Assembly (NCBI GenBank): GCA_903847385.1
Contig: CAINDO010000367.1
Span: 1-42,591 of the forward strand
Source: an uncultured Myxococcales bacterium
Lineage (GTDB): Bacteria > Myxococcota_A > Bradymonadia > UBA7976 > UBA1532
Length of the DNA: 42,591 bases
Direction: 5' to 3'
Shown here piece by piece: positions 32,401-39,402 of this stretch; the stretch's first letter is position 1, and every line of letters begins with the position of its first letter. Made by a program: the position numbers and the translations under genes. The notes under the pieces were generated by a model. The model ran no database searches. It saw nothing but the letters and a program-made list of their open reading frames with translations, and was not told the origin of the DNA.

Positions 32401-34638
32401 CGGCCCGGCCACGGCGTCGCAGGCGGCCGAGCCGTTCTCGATGCACACCAGGCGGCCTGCGCGGCGGCACTCGCCGGTGCCGGCGCTGCAGCCGGCCCCC
32501 AGGTTGAAGCCGTCGTCGGCCACGCCGTCGCAGTCGTTGTCCACCTGGTCGCAGGTCTCCGGCGCGCTGCGGCCCGGCACGGCGGCGCACGAGGGCACGC
32601 CCTGCGCGTTGCAGCGCGTCACGCCCACGCGGCGGCAGGCCCCCAGGCCGTTGGTGCACGACAGCCCCACGCCGAAGTCCTCGTCGAGCTGGCCGTCGCA
32701 GTCGTTGTCCAGGCCGTCACAGGCCTCGGCCACGGGGGCGCCGGCCTCGACGGGGCAGACGACACCGTCGACGGGGTCACAGACCGCCAGAGCGCTGCGG
32801 GCGCACACGCCCAGACCCACGGTGCAGTCCAGCCCCACGCCGACCACGCTGTCGTCCAGCTCGCCGTTGCAGTTGTCGTCCAGGCCGTTGCACTGCTCTC
32901 CGGCGGGGGTGACCTCGCCGTCGCAGGGTCCCCAGCCCGAGCCGTCGGCCAGGCAGGTCTGCTGGCCGTCGCGGCACTCGCCCACACCGCGGGTCAGGCG
33001 CACGCCGGAGTAACAGGCGCGCTGGGTACCGGCGTTGCAGGCGCAGGCCGCGCCGGCGACGTCGTCCACCTGGGCGTCGCAGTCGTTGTCGCGCTGGTCG
33101 CAGATCTCCACGCCGGGCACGACCTGACCCACGCAGGGCCCGGGCGCGCCGTTCACGCAGGCCGCCGTGCCCGCCCGACACACGCCGCGGCCCTGGGTGC
33201 CGGCCGGGCCGTCGTAGCAGACGCTGGTCAGGGGCTCGCCGCCCGCCCCGAGATCGACCGCGCCGTCGCAGTCGTCGTCCGCGCCGTTGCAGCTCTCGGG
33301 GCTGGGCACGACCTGGTTCTCGCAGACGCCGAGGCGGCCGCCGCGGCAGACGCGCGCGCCGGCGTGGCAGGCCCCGCGGCCCTCGGTGCCGGCCGCGCCG
33401 TCGTAACAGCGCTCGCTGAGCGGGTCGCCGTTGTCGTCCTCGTCCAGGAGGCCGTCGCAGTCGTCGTCCAGGCCGTTGCAGGTCTCGACGCCCGGGGCGT
33501 CGGCCACGGCGTTGCAGCGCGTGGACTGCCCGTCCGCGGCGCAGATCCGGACGCCGCCGACCTCGCACACGCCTCGACCGCTGCTGCATCCGGCGTTGAG
33601 GTCCGGGTAGTCCTCGTCGGCGGTGCCGTCGCAGTCGTCGTCCAGGCCGTTGCAGGTCTCCACGCCGGGCAGTCCGACGTCGCCCACACAGATCGTGCCC
33701 TGGCCGTCCGGGGCGCAGGCGCGGGCGCCCTGCACGGCGCAGATGCCCGTGCCGGCCACGCAGGCGGCGCCCACGTCGAAGCCGTCGTCCACGCGGCCGT
33801 CGCAGTCGTCGTCGCGGCCGTTGCAGGTCTCCGCGCCGGCCGCGCCGGCCTGGGCGCTGCACACCACGGCCATGCCGTTGGGGCCGCAGACCAGCGTGCC
33901 CTCCTGGGCGCAGGCGCCCTCGCCGGCGTTGCAGGGCGCGCCGAGCGTGGGGAAGCCGTTGTCGATCTCACCGTCGCAGTCGTTGTCCAGGCCGTCGCAC
34001 GTCTCCGCCGGGGCCGGATCGCGCTCGGCGAGGCAGGTCGTCGGGCCCACCGGACCGTCCAGGCAGCGCGTGCGGCCCGTGGAGCACTCGCCGGGCACGC
34101 CCGTGTCGCAGCGCTGGCCCTCGACACAGGGCGCGCCGCAGTCGGCGTCGTCCCGATCCGTCTGGCCGTCGCAGTCGTCGTCCAGGCCGTTGTCGCAGAC
34201 CTCGGTCACGCACATGTCGCGGGGCGTGCAGATGTGGTTGCCGTCGCAGACCTGCCCCTCGGGGCAGTTGTCCGGGTTCTGGCGGCAGCCGGGGAAACAC
34301 GCGCCGTCCGCGGCGCAGAACGTCGGGTCGGGGCAGTCCGTGTCCACGCGGCAGCCGCCCGGGGCGGCGTCCGGCGGCAGCTCGGCGGCGTCGACCTCCG
34401 GGCCGGTGTCGACCACGACCGCGGCGTCCCGGGGGGGCTGCGCGTCGACCGTGGGCGTCGTGCTGCCGTCTCCGCTGGCGTCGGCGCCGGCGTCCGTGGT
34501 GGACTCGCCCGCCCCGCGGTCGTCGTCCGCCTTGCCGCTCCCGCCGGCGTCGTTGCCGCCGTTGCCGCAGGCCGCGAGCAGCAGGGCCAGGGTCAGATGA
34601 GCGCGTCGGAGCGTTCGGCGTCGGTCGATGTCGCGCAT
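25834..34638 (-). CDS. Giant MopE-repeat / Ig-like / YD-Rhs lipoprotein (2934 aa)
   Basis: A lipobox (LLAAC at ~21) anchors this protein after Sec export. An Asp/Ser/Gly-rich linker leads to 21 MopE repeats (CDGxDNDCDGxxDDGF type) at ~149-1312. Two Ig-like domains follow at ~1313-1515 (PPVVTIDLSLD...VTDALGNETVE). An Rhs entry motif lies at ~1520-1560 (TVERTYDSRVKSVRDFGVGW). Dozens of YD repeats (YDxxGxxxxxTDxxG) run to ~2545. The Rhs core then ends (FHYMRARWFDSEAGRFTTQDP ... YAGNDPLNMQDYNGKF at ~2690-2740). The last ~195 residues are a Met-rich helical tip with no motif I recognise. Known YD/Rhs shells form a cage around a cargo domain, often a toxin, but toxicity here is only a possibility. 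ATG 34638 has GGGGGA upstream. It is followed by the second MopE gene. Confidence 0.9.
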   Translation of the reverse strand: MRDIDRRRTLRRAHLTLALLLAACGNGGNDAGGSGKADDDRGAGESTTDAGADASGDGSTTPTVDAQPPRDAAVVVDTGPEVDAAELPPDAAPGGCRVDTDCPDPTFCAADGACFPGCRQNPDNCPEGQVCDGNHICTPRDMCVTEVCDNGLDDDCDGQTDRDDADCGAPCVEGQRCDTGVPGECSTGRTRCLDGPVGPTTCLAERDPAPAETCDGLDNDCDGEIDNGFPTLGAPCNAGEGACAQEGTLVCGPNGMAVVCSAQAGAAGAETCNGRDDDCDGRVDDGFDVGAACVAGTGICAVQGARACAPDGQGTICVGDVGLPGVETCNGLDDDCDGTADEDYPDLNAGCSSGRGVCEVGGVRICAADGQSTRCNAVADAPGVETCNGLDDDCDGLLDEDDNGDPLSERCYDGAAGTEGRGACHAGARVCRGGRLGVCENQVVPSPESCNGADDDCDGAVDLGAGGEPLTSVCYDGPAGTQGRGVCRAGTAACVNGAPGPCVGQVVPGVEICDQRDNDCDAQVDDVAGAACACNAGTQRACYSGVRLTRGVGECRDGQQTCLADGSGWGPCDGEVTPAGEQCNGLDDNCNGELDDSVVGVGLDCTVGLGVCARSALAVCDPVDGVVCPVEAGAPVAEACDGLDNDCDGQLDEDFGVGLSCTNGLGACRRVGVTRCNAQGVPSCAAVPGRSAPETCDQVDNDCDGVADDGFNLGAGCSAGTGECRRAGRLVCIENGSAACDAVAGPPVPERCDALDNDCDGTADDGFNLGAACVRGMGECIEGGTVVCGADARATCSVPGGFGHEEICNGLDDDCDGVADNDVPVGRPCDSGRPGICAPGHVLCVDATATCISDIPAAGEVCDGIDNDCDGVVDNGFGQTSCGVGACRHSIANCQGGALAQCDPLEGASPELCDGIDNDCDGQIDDAPEDTNIPCEAGLGACVRLGRVLCQGGQRSCNAVAAPPTAELCDGIDNDCDGVIDDAALGAGVPCAAGVGACGREAPVVCDQGLLTCPAVAGAPAEEVCNGLDDDCDGLLDEGFGSTVCGLGACRHAVPNCAGGPPPVCDPMEGRGVETCNGIDDDCDGVVDDGVSDVGQPCSSGRGACQRAGVTVCQGGAPVCGATPGLPAAETCNLLDDDCDGIADNDPSDAGDPCTAGTGQCLRQGATICRAGQLSCTAVAGAPAAEICDEQDNDCDGSVDEGFNPVTCGVGVCRHTVNNCFGGGPPACDPQEGARVETCNGLDDDCDGQTDDAPADVGEACTVGVGACERSGVTLCGGGREVCGAVPGAAAPEVCDDRDNDCDGAIDEGGVCPDRTPPVVTIDLSLDVVNVGQPVVITVRASDDSPVATVEILVNGVAVAVDGNGQAVFTPNRAGAYTVEVTVTDALGNETVETAVLLVRDPADVVEPQAALSAPADLAEVGTPTVIRGSVGDANFYRYRLLYAPAGDGMPAPDAWVTFAEGNQPVVDGPLGTLDPTLLENGMYRVLLLSEDANGNQGQDIRTFSVTGEAKVGLFTLTYTDVTVPVAGMPITVERTYDSRVKSVRDFGVGWTLNVRQGKFEHSRPMDQDWEVRAGGFLGLPCQTSAENAAHTTELRLGERERYVFRPTLTPGGIMLGGCQVSVGYEPVYSSTPGRAQLDILSGDLAVYLNAEGVLMSDDFFEPFAITAVRLTTPDKRIFDFARDRNGVFRIQDRNDNALTIEDNGLIHSTGQNVDFVRDAAGRVSAVVMPNGTRVRYGYNAAGDLETVTDEAGAVTRYRYDARHNLVQIIDPSGRTPARQEYDESGRLVAMVYGDGTRVEMDSDTAARVEIVRDRVGGVEIMEYDLQGNVTRKTDKNGQRWTYGYDAQGRKTSETDPDGGTMFIAYDAAGHQSRVTDTLGQVTRFEYNAENNLVRQTEPGGAVTSYTYDPRGNRVTETDADGNVTRFTYDAKGLLLTKTDALNRVWTFTYDAFGNKLTELDPSGREQTFTYDANFNRLTETSTWTDADGPTTITTHYTYDSKNRVVATEDPLGQVMRVEYDVRGFKTAEVDANGNRTVFDYDTLGNLLRKTFADGTTEISTYDGENRRTSITDRGGRTLLQGYDGAGHLTRVTLPDGAILQKGYDRRGNLNREVDARGNATTYEYDARNRKIATVDALGRRTTYGYDADGLQTSTTGPDGEVWRYEYDRRRHRTAVVRPDGQRRTWTYDIGGRQVTETDEAGNTTRFEYDVMDRLISVTDALGNVTRHTYDELGNRTSTTDANGHTTRMTYDALKRVVTRTLPRGQVEGLEYDAVGNIIRKVDFNGAEIHFVYDENNRLLERAVVGGEMEIGTYTAGGKRATVEADWGVTRWTYDLFDRPLSRTDPDGVTQRWTWDANGNRLSATGPGGTTRYAYDALDRPTTITAPDGAITRYTYDAAGNRASVEQPGGVVTRYGYDRLRRLTSQITTDANAATVASYVFTLGRTGNRTRIVEAHSGRTLDYTYDNLFRLTRESITGGPQARTVDYAYDGVGNRLFRNDSVSGRVVFLYDENDRIVSANRVPYGYDDNGNLIAMGTAGDLVVYDYDTKARMVSVTRNGVTAGFRYDTDGNRVERAVMDAQGRVDTARYVIDDTAGLAQAVSELDANGQVAVSYVYGLDLLSQRRANTVTHLLLDGQGSVRQGYTGNGAVSDTFTYDAFGRELARTGQTQIDLRFGGQFLEPNVGFHYMRARWFDSEAGRFTTQDPVDGLANDPRTLHRYTYAGNDPLNMQDYNGKFLAGMMVGISIQSSLRSMYTTFLVKFLLNTLKVAYCMLKPAYETREQGMEMILQDLRGGAEQYELGQRQIAYAYFQIGMGAAKAAYDVGMDGIKKGIEKVKEQAAFGEIEQMEMMQDMARRAQHAAPDLAYYYAKAIERTEITRKFYKKDIDWMGQLESMWDIFKLWRESANAPNDMCKKAEFVAGVGEKLLEFMPSF
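26980..29480 (-). repeat. YD-repeat array
   Basis: Tandem ~20-residue units with YDxxG and TxYxYD (RYTYDAAGNRAS, TTYEYDARNRKI and similar) form the shell-building part of the 2934-aa protein. Repetition at DNA level is imperfect, so units can be aligned but not collapsed. Confidence 0.88.
30715..34200 (-). repeat. MopE-type repeat array, 21 units
   Basis: Twenty-one coding repeats of about 45-65 residues, each with a CNGLDDDCDGxxDDGF-like loop and spaced Cys, run almost without break. Two units deviate: DDNCNG, and DNDCDA. The length variation between Cys motifs suggests expansion by recombination. Confidence 0.9.
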
Positions 34639-34653
34639 GGCGTTCCCCCGGTT

Positions 34654-34690
34654 CGTGGCGGATTCGGCAGAGAAGCCGGATCGTGCCACG
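34654..34690. promoter_or_regulatory. Strong hairpin in the leader of the MopE-YD gene
   Basis: In the mRNA of the 2934-aa gene the arm CGTGGCACGATCCGGC pairs with GCCGAATCCGCCACG across a 6-base loop. The stem has one mismatch and one bulge, about 13 pairs in all. It ends 15 bases before the ATG, just upstream of the GGGGGA ribosome-binding site. It could control translation or act as a protein-binding dyad in DNA. The remaining 34,691-34,749 shows nothing clear. Confidence 0.4.
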
Positions 34691-34749
34691 GACGGGGGAC
34701 CGGCGCCATGATCAGGGCGGAGCGCAGCCCGGGGCGCGCGCCGGGTCGC

Positions 34750-35844
34750 TCAGGCGAGCAGGTCCTCGGCCCGCTCCGCGGTCAGGATGCGGTCGATGCA
34801 CCGCTGCAGGTCCGGTGTCGGTGCGGCCGCGAGCCGGGCCGCGACATCGTCGGAGACCTCGCGGAACCGCAGGCGTGCCAGGCGCAGCACCGTGGCGACG
34901 AGCGCACCGTGTTCACCGGCTTCGCGGCCCTCTTCGCGGCCCTCTTCGCGGCCTTCTTCGCGGCCTTCTTCGCGGCCTTCTTCGCGCGCGGCTTTGCGGA
35001 TCTTCTGGGCGGCGGTCATGAACTCCTCCACGGCGGGCGGCGGCAGGTCCTCCGCCGCTTCGATGATGCGGTCTCCCTCGACCGGGCTCACGTACAACAA
35101 GTAGCACAGGAACGCCGCGAGCGTCGACGCGCCCCCAGCCTCGTCCCGGAACGGCTCGAGGCGCTTCGGCCAGGTGTCGAAGAGCGCCACGGCCTCCGGT
35201 CGCGCGGCGCTCTGCAAGACCTCGAGGGCCGTCGCACTCACGGGGTCGTCGTCGGCTGCCTGCAACCGGGATACCGTCGATGCCGCGTCCGCGAGGTCGA
35301 AGAGCACGCAGCCGTAGTCGGGCACGAAGCGGCGCAGCCACGCGCCACCCGGGCCCGATGGCAGGTCCACCAGCGCGTGAAAAGTGGTCGGTGACCGCCA
35401 CGGCCGGCGACCCGAGTGGATGATCACGGGGACCACGGGCGGCAAGTGCGTCGCCTCCGGGTGCTCGCGCAACCACCTCTCCCAAAGCCGGGCCACGTAA
35501 TGATGCAAACGCAGCAGCATGAACCGACGGTCGCGCGTCTGGTGTTCGATGGTGAAGATCACCCACGCCGGCGACGCGGGTGCCCCGCCGGGCTCGACTC
35601 GCCGGCGGGTGATCTGGACCACGAGGTCCGACGCGCTCCCGCGCAGGGCGGGCCCGATGTGGGTTGGATCGAGGACCTGGACGCCGGCGCCATCGAAGGC
35701 CAAGTCGAGGTCGAGCTCGGCGCGCAACTCCGGCGGCAACGCGATGCGAAGCAACCCCAGCGCGCGGCGAGGCGCGGAGAACGCCTTTCGGAAGAAGGCA
35801 TCGTGGGGGTTCGGCGGCCGTGGCTTGCGGGTCGCGGGCGGCAT
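34750..35844 (-). CDS. Rpn/PD-(D/E)XK nuclease-like protein (364 aa)
   Basis: This protein resembles the RpnA/'transposase_31' family, putative PD-(D/E)XK DNA nucleases linked to recombination and, in some members, toxicity or phage defence. The family opening HDAFFRKAF is at 14-22. The nuclease-core residues fit GSASDLVV (Asp73) and FTIEHQT (Glu100, Gln102), followed by the typical RLHHYVARLW. Length agrees with the family (about 300-360). A run of REEG repeats near ~286-309, common in this family, links to a helical end. ATG 35844 is preferred because GGAG lies seven bases upstream; ATG 35868 would add eight residues without a ribosome-binding site. It is flanked by unrelated genes on the same strand, with no transposon ends seen. 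Confidence 0.85.
   Translation of the reverse strand: MPPATRKPRPPNPHDAFFRKAFSAPRRALGLLRIALPPELRAELDLDLAFDGAGVQVLDPTHIGPALRGSASDLVVQITRRRVEPGGAPASPAWVIFTIEHQTRDRRFMLLRLHHYVARLWERWLREHPEATHLPPVVPVIIHSGRRPWRSPTTFHALVDLPSGPGGAWLRRFVPDYGCVLFDLADAASTVSRLQAADDDPVSATALEVLQSAARPEAVALFDTWPKRLEPFRDEAGGASTLAAFLCYLLYVSPVEGDRIIEAAEDLPPPAVEEFMTAAQKIRKAAREEGREEGREEGREEGREEGREAGEHGALVATVLRLARLRFREVSDDVAARLAAAPTPDLQRCIDRILTAERAEDLLA
34921..34992 (-). repeat. 12-bp tandem repeat coding for REEG units
   Basis: TTCGCGGCCCTC or TTCGCGGCCTTC repeats five times in register (34921-34980), then a partial unit. It encodes a charged coiled linker in the Rpn-like protein. Perfect 12-base units keep the frame when gained or lost. 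Confidence 0.85.
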
Positions 35845-35929
35845 GGGAGGTCTCCGAGGCGTGGGCACTCAGAGAGTTCGTCGGCCAGCCGGCGCGTGTG
35901 TCGCGCGATCGGCGGTCGAATTTGCCGAT

Positions 35930-36745
35930 TCACTCCCAGGGCACGAACCCGCCCATGGTCATCCAGGCGCCGCCGTCCACCACCAGGACCGTGCCGGTGA
36001 TGTACGTGGCCGCGTCGCTCACCAGGAACAGCGTCGCGTCGGCGATCTCCGAGATGCGGCCGAAGCGGCCGAGCGGGATCTGCTGCTCGAACTTGCGCTT
36101 CGTGTCGCCGGGGGCGAGGCGCTTCATGCCCTCGGTGTCGTCGATGGGCCCGGGGGCGATGCAGTTGACGCGGATGCCGGCGCCGCCCCACTCCACGGCC
36201 AGGTGGCGGGTCATGGCGTCCACGGCGGCCTTGGCGCTGCCCGGGTGCGTCTGCAGGGGCGTGCCTCGATAGTGCAGCGTGGCCGAGATGTTCACGATGT
36301 TGCCGCCGTGCTCGCGAAAGTACTTGGAGAACGCGGCCTTGGACACGTTGAACGTGCCGATGGCGTCGATCTCCATCACGGTGCGGAACGCGTTGTAGGA
36401 GAGCGAGGCGGCGGGGGCCAGGAAGTTGCCGGCGGCGCCGTTGATCACGATGTCCACCCGCCCGAACTCGGCGAGGGTGCGGTCGAAGGCGGCCTCGACC
36501 TCGTCGGGCTTGCGCACGTCGGCGGGGATGCCCAGGCAGCGCTGGCCCGTGGCCGCCTCGAGCTCGGCGGCGGACTTGGCGAGCACGTCCGCCTTGCGGC
36601 TGGTGATGACGGCGCGGCAGCCGTGGCGCATCAGGCCCTCGGTGATGCCGCGGCAGATGCCGGTGCCGCCGCCGGTCACCAGGGCGACCTTGCCGGCCAG
36701 GAAGTCGGGGCGAAACACGCTGTGCGGGGTCGGGGCGTCGGACAT
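35930..36745 (-). CDS. DECR2-like 2,4-dienoyl-CoA reductase, SDR family (271 aa)
   Basis: This short-chain dehydrogenase closely follows the peroxisomal (DECR2) type of 2,4-dienoyl-CoA reductase, which uses NADPH to reduce dienoyl-CoA in degradation of unsaturated fatty acids. Matching stretches are TGGGTGICRGI at 24-34, DVR at 76-78, NGAAGNFLAPA at 102-112, GTFNVSKA, NISATLHYRG and GSAKAAVDAMTRHLAVEWG, then APGPIDDTEG. As in this family the usual Tyr of YxxxK is missing (Pro168 there) and Lys172 is kept. The third Gly of the TGxxxGxG motif is Cys31. The start has AGGAGA seven bases upstream. It is divergent from the PPC-like lipoprotein gene. The reaction is likely; the physiological substrate is inferred. 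Confidence 0.9.
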   Translation of the reverse strand: MSDAPTPHSVFRPDFLAGKVALVTGGGTGICRGITEGLMRHGCRAVITSRKADVLAKSAAELEAATGQRCLGIPADVRKPDEVEAAFDRTLAEFGRVDIVINGAAGNFLAPAASLSYNAFRTVMEIDAIGTFNVSKAAFSKYFREHGGNIVNISATLHYRGTPLQTHPGSAKAAVDAMTRHLAVEWGGAGIRVNCIAPGPIDDTEGMKRLAPGDTKRKFEQQIPLGRFGRISEIADATLFLVSDAATYITGTVLVVDGGAWMTMGGFVPWE

Positions 36746-36894
36746 GTCTGCATCTCCTGTCTGTCGTTCGGGTCAGCGGGGCGGCGAGCATAACCGACCC
36801 CCGCCGAGGGGGCAGCGAATTGCCCTTTGCACTGTCTGGATCCCGCACGATCTTGGGCGGACGTTCGGGATTCCCCCTGGCCTCGGAGGCGCCG

Positions 36895-39402
36895 ATGTCG
36901 TGGTTGCCGTTGTCACCGTTCTCCGGAGCGCGCCGGGCGCGACGTGTCCCCCGGGTCGTGTTGACCGCCGGCCTGCTCGCGGCCTGCGGCGGGGGCGGCG
37001 GCGACGGGGGCTCCACCGGCGGGTCCGGCGGGGCCGCCGACGCCGGGCCGGATCTGGACGCGACCGGCGGCGCGCCCGCCCCGGCGGCGGATCTGGGCCC
37101 CGGCCCCACCGGGGGCGCGGACGGCGAGCCCGAGGACGCCCGGCGACCCCGACGCGACCGGGGGATGGGCGGCGACCCCACCCCGGCGGACGCGGAGGTG
37201 GACGCGGCGGCGGCGACCTGCGCCGACGAGGTCGACCTCTCGTCCGCGGCCGTCGCGGACGCCGAGAACGCCCGCTGGATCTACACGGGCAGCTCCCGGG
37301 GCGCCGCACAGGCCAACGCCGGGAGCTGCGGCGGCAACGGGCGGGAATTGGTCTTCCTGTTCACGGCCCCGGAGTTCGGCCAGTACGGCTTCCGCACCCG
37401 CGACCCGGACGGCGTGCCCAACTTCGACGCCGTGCTCTACGCGCGGCGCGCTTGCGAGGACCCCGCCTCGGAGTTGGGCTGTGACAACGCGCCGGACGCG
37501 CCGGACGCCTCGCTGCGGCTGCAGATGAACGCCGGAGAGATCGTGCACGTGTTCGTGGACGCCTTCGGTCCCTTCACGGGGGGCGACTTCGAGCTCGAGG
37601 TGAGCCTGCGGCGGCCCGCGGCCGAGGGGCAGCCCTGCGACCTGGCCGACGGCGAGAACGCCTGCGGCGAAAACCTGGTCTGCCTGTCCGTGGACGAGAG
37701 CTTCCGGTGCCGCCCGCTGGTCGCGCCGACCGTCGAGGCCGCCACCCTGGCGTTCAACCCCGACTTCGGCGCGCTGGGGCTGCGGGTGTCCGGCACGGAC
37801 CCGGGCAACGACGTCGTCGCGGTCGCGCTGACCGCCCGGGACGCCGAGGGCGGCGAGGTGCCCCTGGGCGTGGGCGACGATCGCCAGGCGTTCGACGCGC
37901 TGCAGCAGGGCGAAGGCGCCTTCGAGGGCGAGGTGCGCCTGCGCGTGCCCCGGGACCTGCCGCCCGTGGCCGAGATCACGCTCGAGGTCGTCGACGCGGC
38001 CGGGCTTCGCTCCGAGCCCCTGGTCCTGGCCGCCGTGGCCCCCGAGGCCCGCGCCGCCGGGGAGGCCTGCGACACCTCGCGGACCTTCGACGCCTGCGCG
38101 CCCGGCCTGGTGTGTGACGACGCCGCGTGCGGCGACGCGCCCGCGGCCTGCCCCGCCGCCTTCGGAGCCCGGCGCCTGCCCGTGGACGAGATCACCGACG
38201 GCGACCTGCTCGGGGCCGCGGACGTGGCGGCCGGGACCTGCGGCGGCGCGGGCGGCGACGCCGTGTTCACCTTCACCGCCGCCGAGACGGGCCTGCACGT
38301 GTTCGAGGCCTGGGGCGACGCCTTCAACGCCGCGCCCCTGCTCTTCGCCCGCGATCTGTGCGGCGTCGAGGACGTGGTCGTCGCCCGGGACTGCGCCTTG
38401 CCGAACCGCGACCGGCGCGCCCGGATCGCGTTCGAGCTGAGCGCGGGCGAGACGGTCAGCCTCTTCGTCGACTCGGCGGACGCCGCCTGGGCCGGCGAGT
38501 TCCACCTGCGCGGCTGGCACCCCGCGCCGCCGACGCTGACCTCGGCGGCCCTGTTCGCCAACGCGGACGCCAGCGTGCTCGGTTTCCAGGTCGAGGGCGG
38601 CGATCCCGACCTGGACGTGCGCGCCCTGGGCGTGCGTCTGTTCGACGCCGACGGCGCCGACCTGCTCGGCGAGGCCGGTCCCGTGGACCTGGCGCTCGAG
38701 GCCGGCGAGCTGACCTTCCCCCGACCCGGGCGGGTGTCCGTGCGCGCCGTGCGCCTGGTCGGGCTCGATGCGACGGAGATCGCCGCCGTCGAGGTCGGCC
38801 TGGTGGACGCCTTCGGCGGGCGCAGCGCCGTGCGGCGCCTCGTGCCGGAGCCCACACCCGTGGTCGCCCGGGGCGAGGTCTGCGATCTCGAGGAGGCCTT
38901 CGCCGCCTGCACGCCCCCGGACCGCTGCCGCGCCGGCGCCGGCGGGGGCGCCGACCCGGACGGCACCTGCCAGGAGGTCCGCGACGACTGCCCGCCGGAG
39001 TTCGGCGAGGTCGTGGACGCCTCCGGGCCGGACTTCCGCACCGGCGACACGTCCTGGGCCTACTCGGGCGACACGTCGCTGCGGATCGACCAAGCCTCCG
39101 GGAGCTGCGGCGCCGCCGGCGGCTCCGAGGAGCCCGTTCGGTTCGAGGCCCCCCTGGCCGGCCTGTACGTGTTCCGGACCGCGGTCGGCGACGGCCGCGA
39201 CACCGTGTTGTACGCGCGCTCGCAGTGCGGCGAGGCCGCGCCCGAGGCGGAGCTCGGCTGCAACGACGACGCCCCCGGCGGGGGCACGCTCAACAGCGAG
39301 CTCACGCTCGCGCTGGACGCAGGACAGGTCGTCTACGTGTTCGTGGACGGCTTCGGCGGCGGCTTCGGCGGCCCCTTCACGCTGACCATCGAGGTGCTGT
39401 GA
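36895..39402 (+). CDS. Lipoprotein with three PPC-like beta modules (835 aa)
   Basis: This exported lipoprotein (lipobox LLAAC, then a Gly/Asp-rich linker) contains three PPC-like (bacterial pre-peptidase C-terminal type) beta domains at ~110-240, ~432-542 and ~715-835. Each ends with the signature LSAGETVSLFVDS or VYVFVDGFGG. Two Ig-like strands-rich blocks (~277-382 and ~542-652) and small Cys modules (GEACDTSRTFDACAPGLVC) alternate with them. It is a probable binding or scaffold protein at the cell surface; no enzyme motif is present. ATG 36895 has GGAGG upstream, in the 149-bp divergent gap. Its TGA shares one base with the next ATG (TGATG), so a second lipoprotein gene was coupled to it. 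Confidence 0.88.
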   Translation: MSWLPLSPFSGARRARRVPRVVLTAGLLAACGGGGGDGGSTGGSGGAADAGPDLDATGGAPAPAADLGPGPTGGADGEPEDARRPRRDRGMGGDPTPADAEVDAAAATCADEVDLSSAAVADAENARWIYTGSSRGAAQANAGSCGGNGRELVFLFTAPEFGQYGFRTRDPDGVPNFDAVLYARRACEDPASELGCDNAPDAPDASLRLQMNAGEIVHVFVDAFGPFTGGDFELEVSLRRPAAEGQPCDLADGENACGENLVCLSVDESFRCRPLVAPTVEAATLAFNPDFGALGLRVSGTDPGNDVVAVALTARDAEGGEVPLGVGDDRQAFDALQQGEGAFEGEVRLRVPRDLPPVAEITLEVVDAAGLRSEPLVLAAVAPEARAAGEACDTSRTFDACAPGLVCDDAACGDAPAACPAAFGARRLPVDEITDGDLLGAADVAAGTCGGAGGDAVFTFTAAETGLHVFEAWGDAFNAAPLLFARDLCGVEDVVVARDCALPNRDRRARIAFELSAGETVSLFVDSADAAWAGEFHLRGWHPAPPTLTSAALFANADASVLGFQVEGGDPDLDVRALGVRLFDADGADLLGEAGPVDLALEAGELTFPRPGRVSVRAVRLVGLDATEIAAVEVGLVDAFGGRSAVRRLVPEPTPVVARGEVCDLEEAFAACTPPDRCRAGAGGGADPDGTCQEVRDDCPPEFGEVVDASGPDFRTGDTSWAYSGDTSLRIDQASGSCGAAGGSEEPVRFEAPLAGLYVFRTAVGDGRDTVLYARSQCGEAAPEAELGCNDDAPGGGTLNSELTLALDAGQVVYVFVDGFGGGFGGPFTLTIEVL

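Noticed and set aside
30715..34200. Regular short DNA repeats that could suggest a CRISPR array
   Set aside because: The repeats keep the reading frame, vary in spacing and encode the CDGxDNDCDG motif. They are protein repeats.
26059..35394. Open frame of 3111 codons on the plus strand
   Set aside because: It lies antisense to the MopE-YD gene and reads as His/Ala/Val-rich low-complexity text produced by the repeated GAC/TGC codons and high GC. No domain, signal or ribosome-binding site supports it.
34750..35844. Transposon insertion carrying the Rpn-like gene
   Set aside because: Despite the old family name 'transposase', no terminal inverted repeats or target duplications were seen around it.
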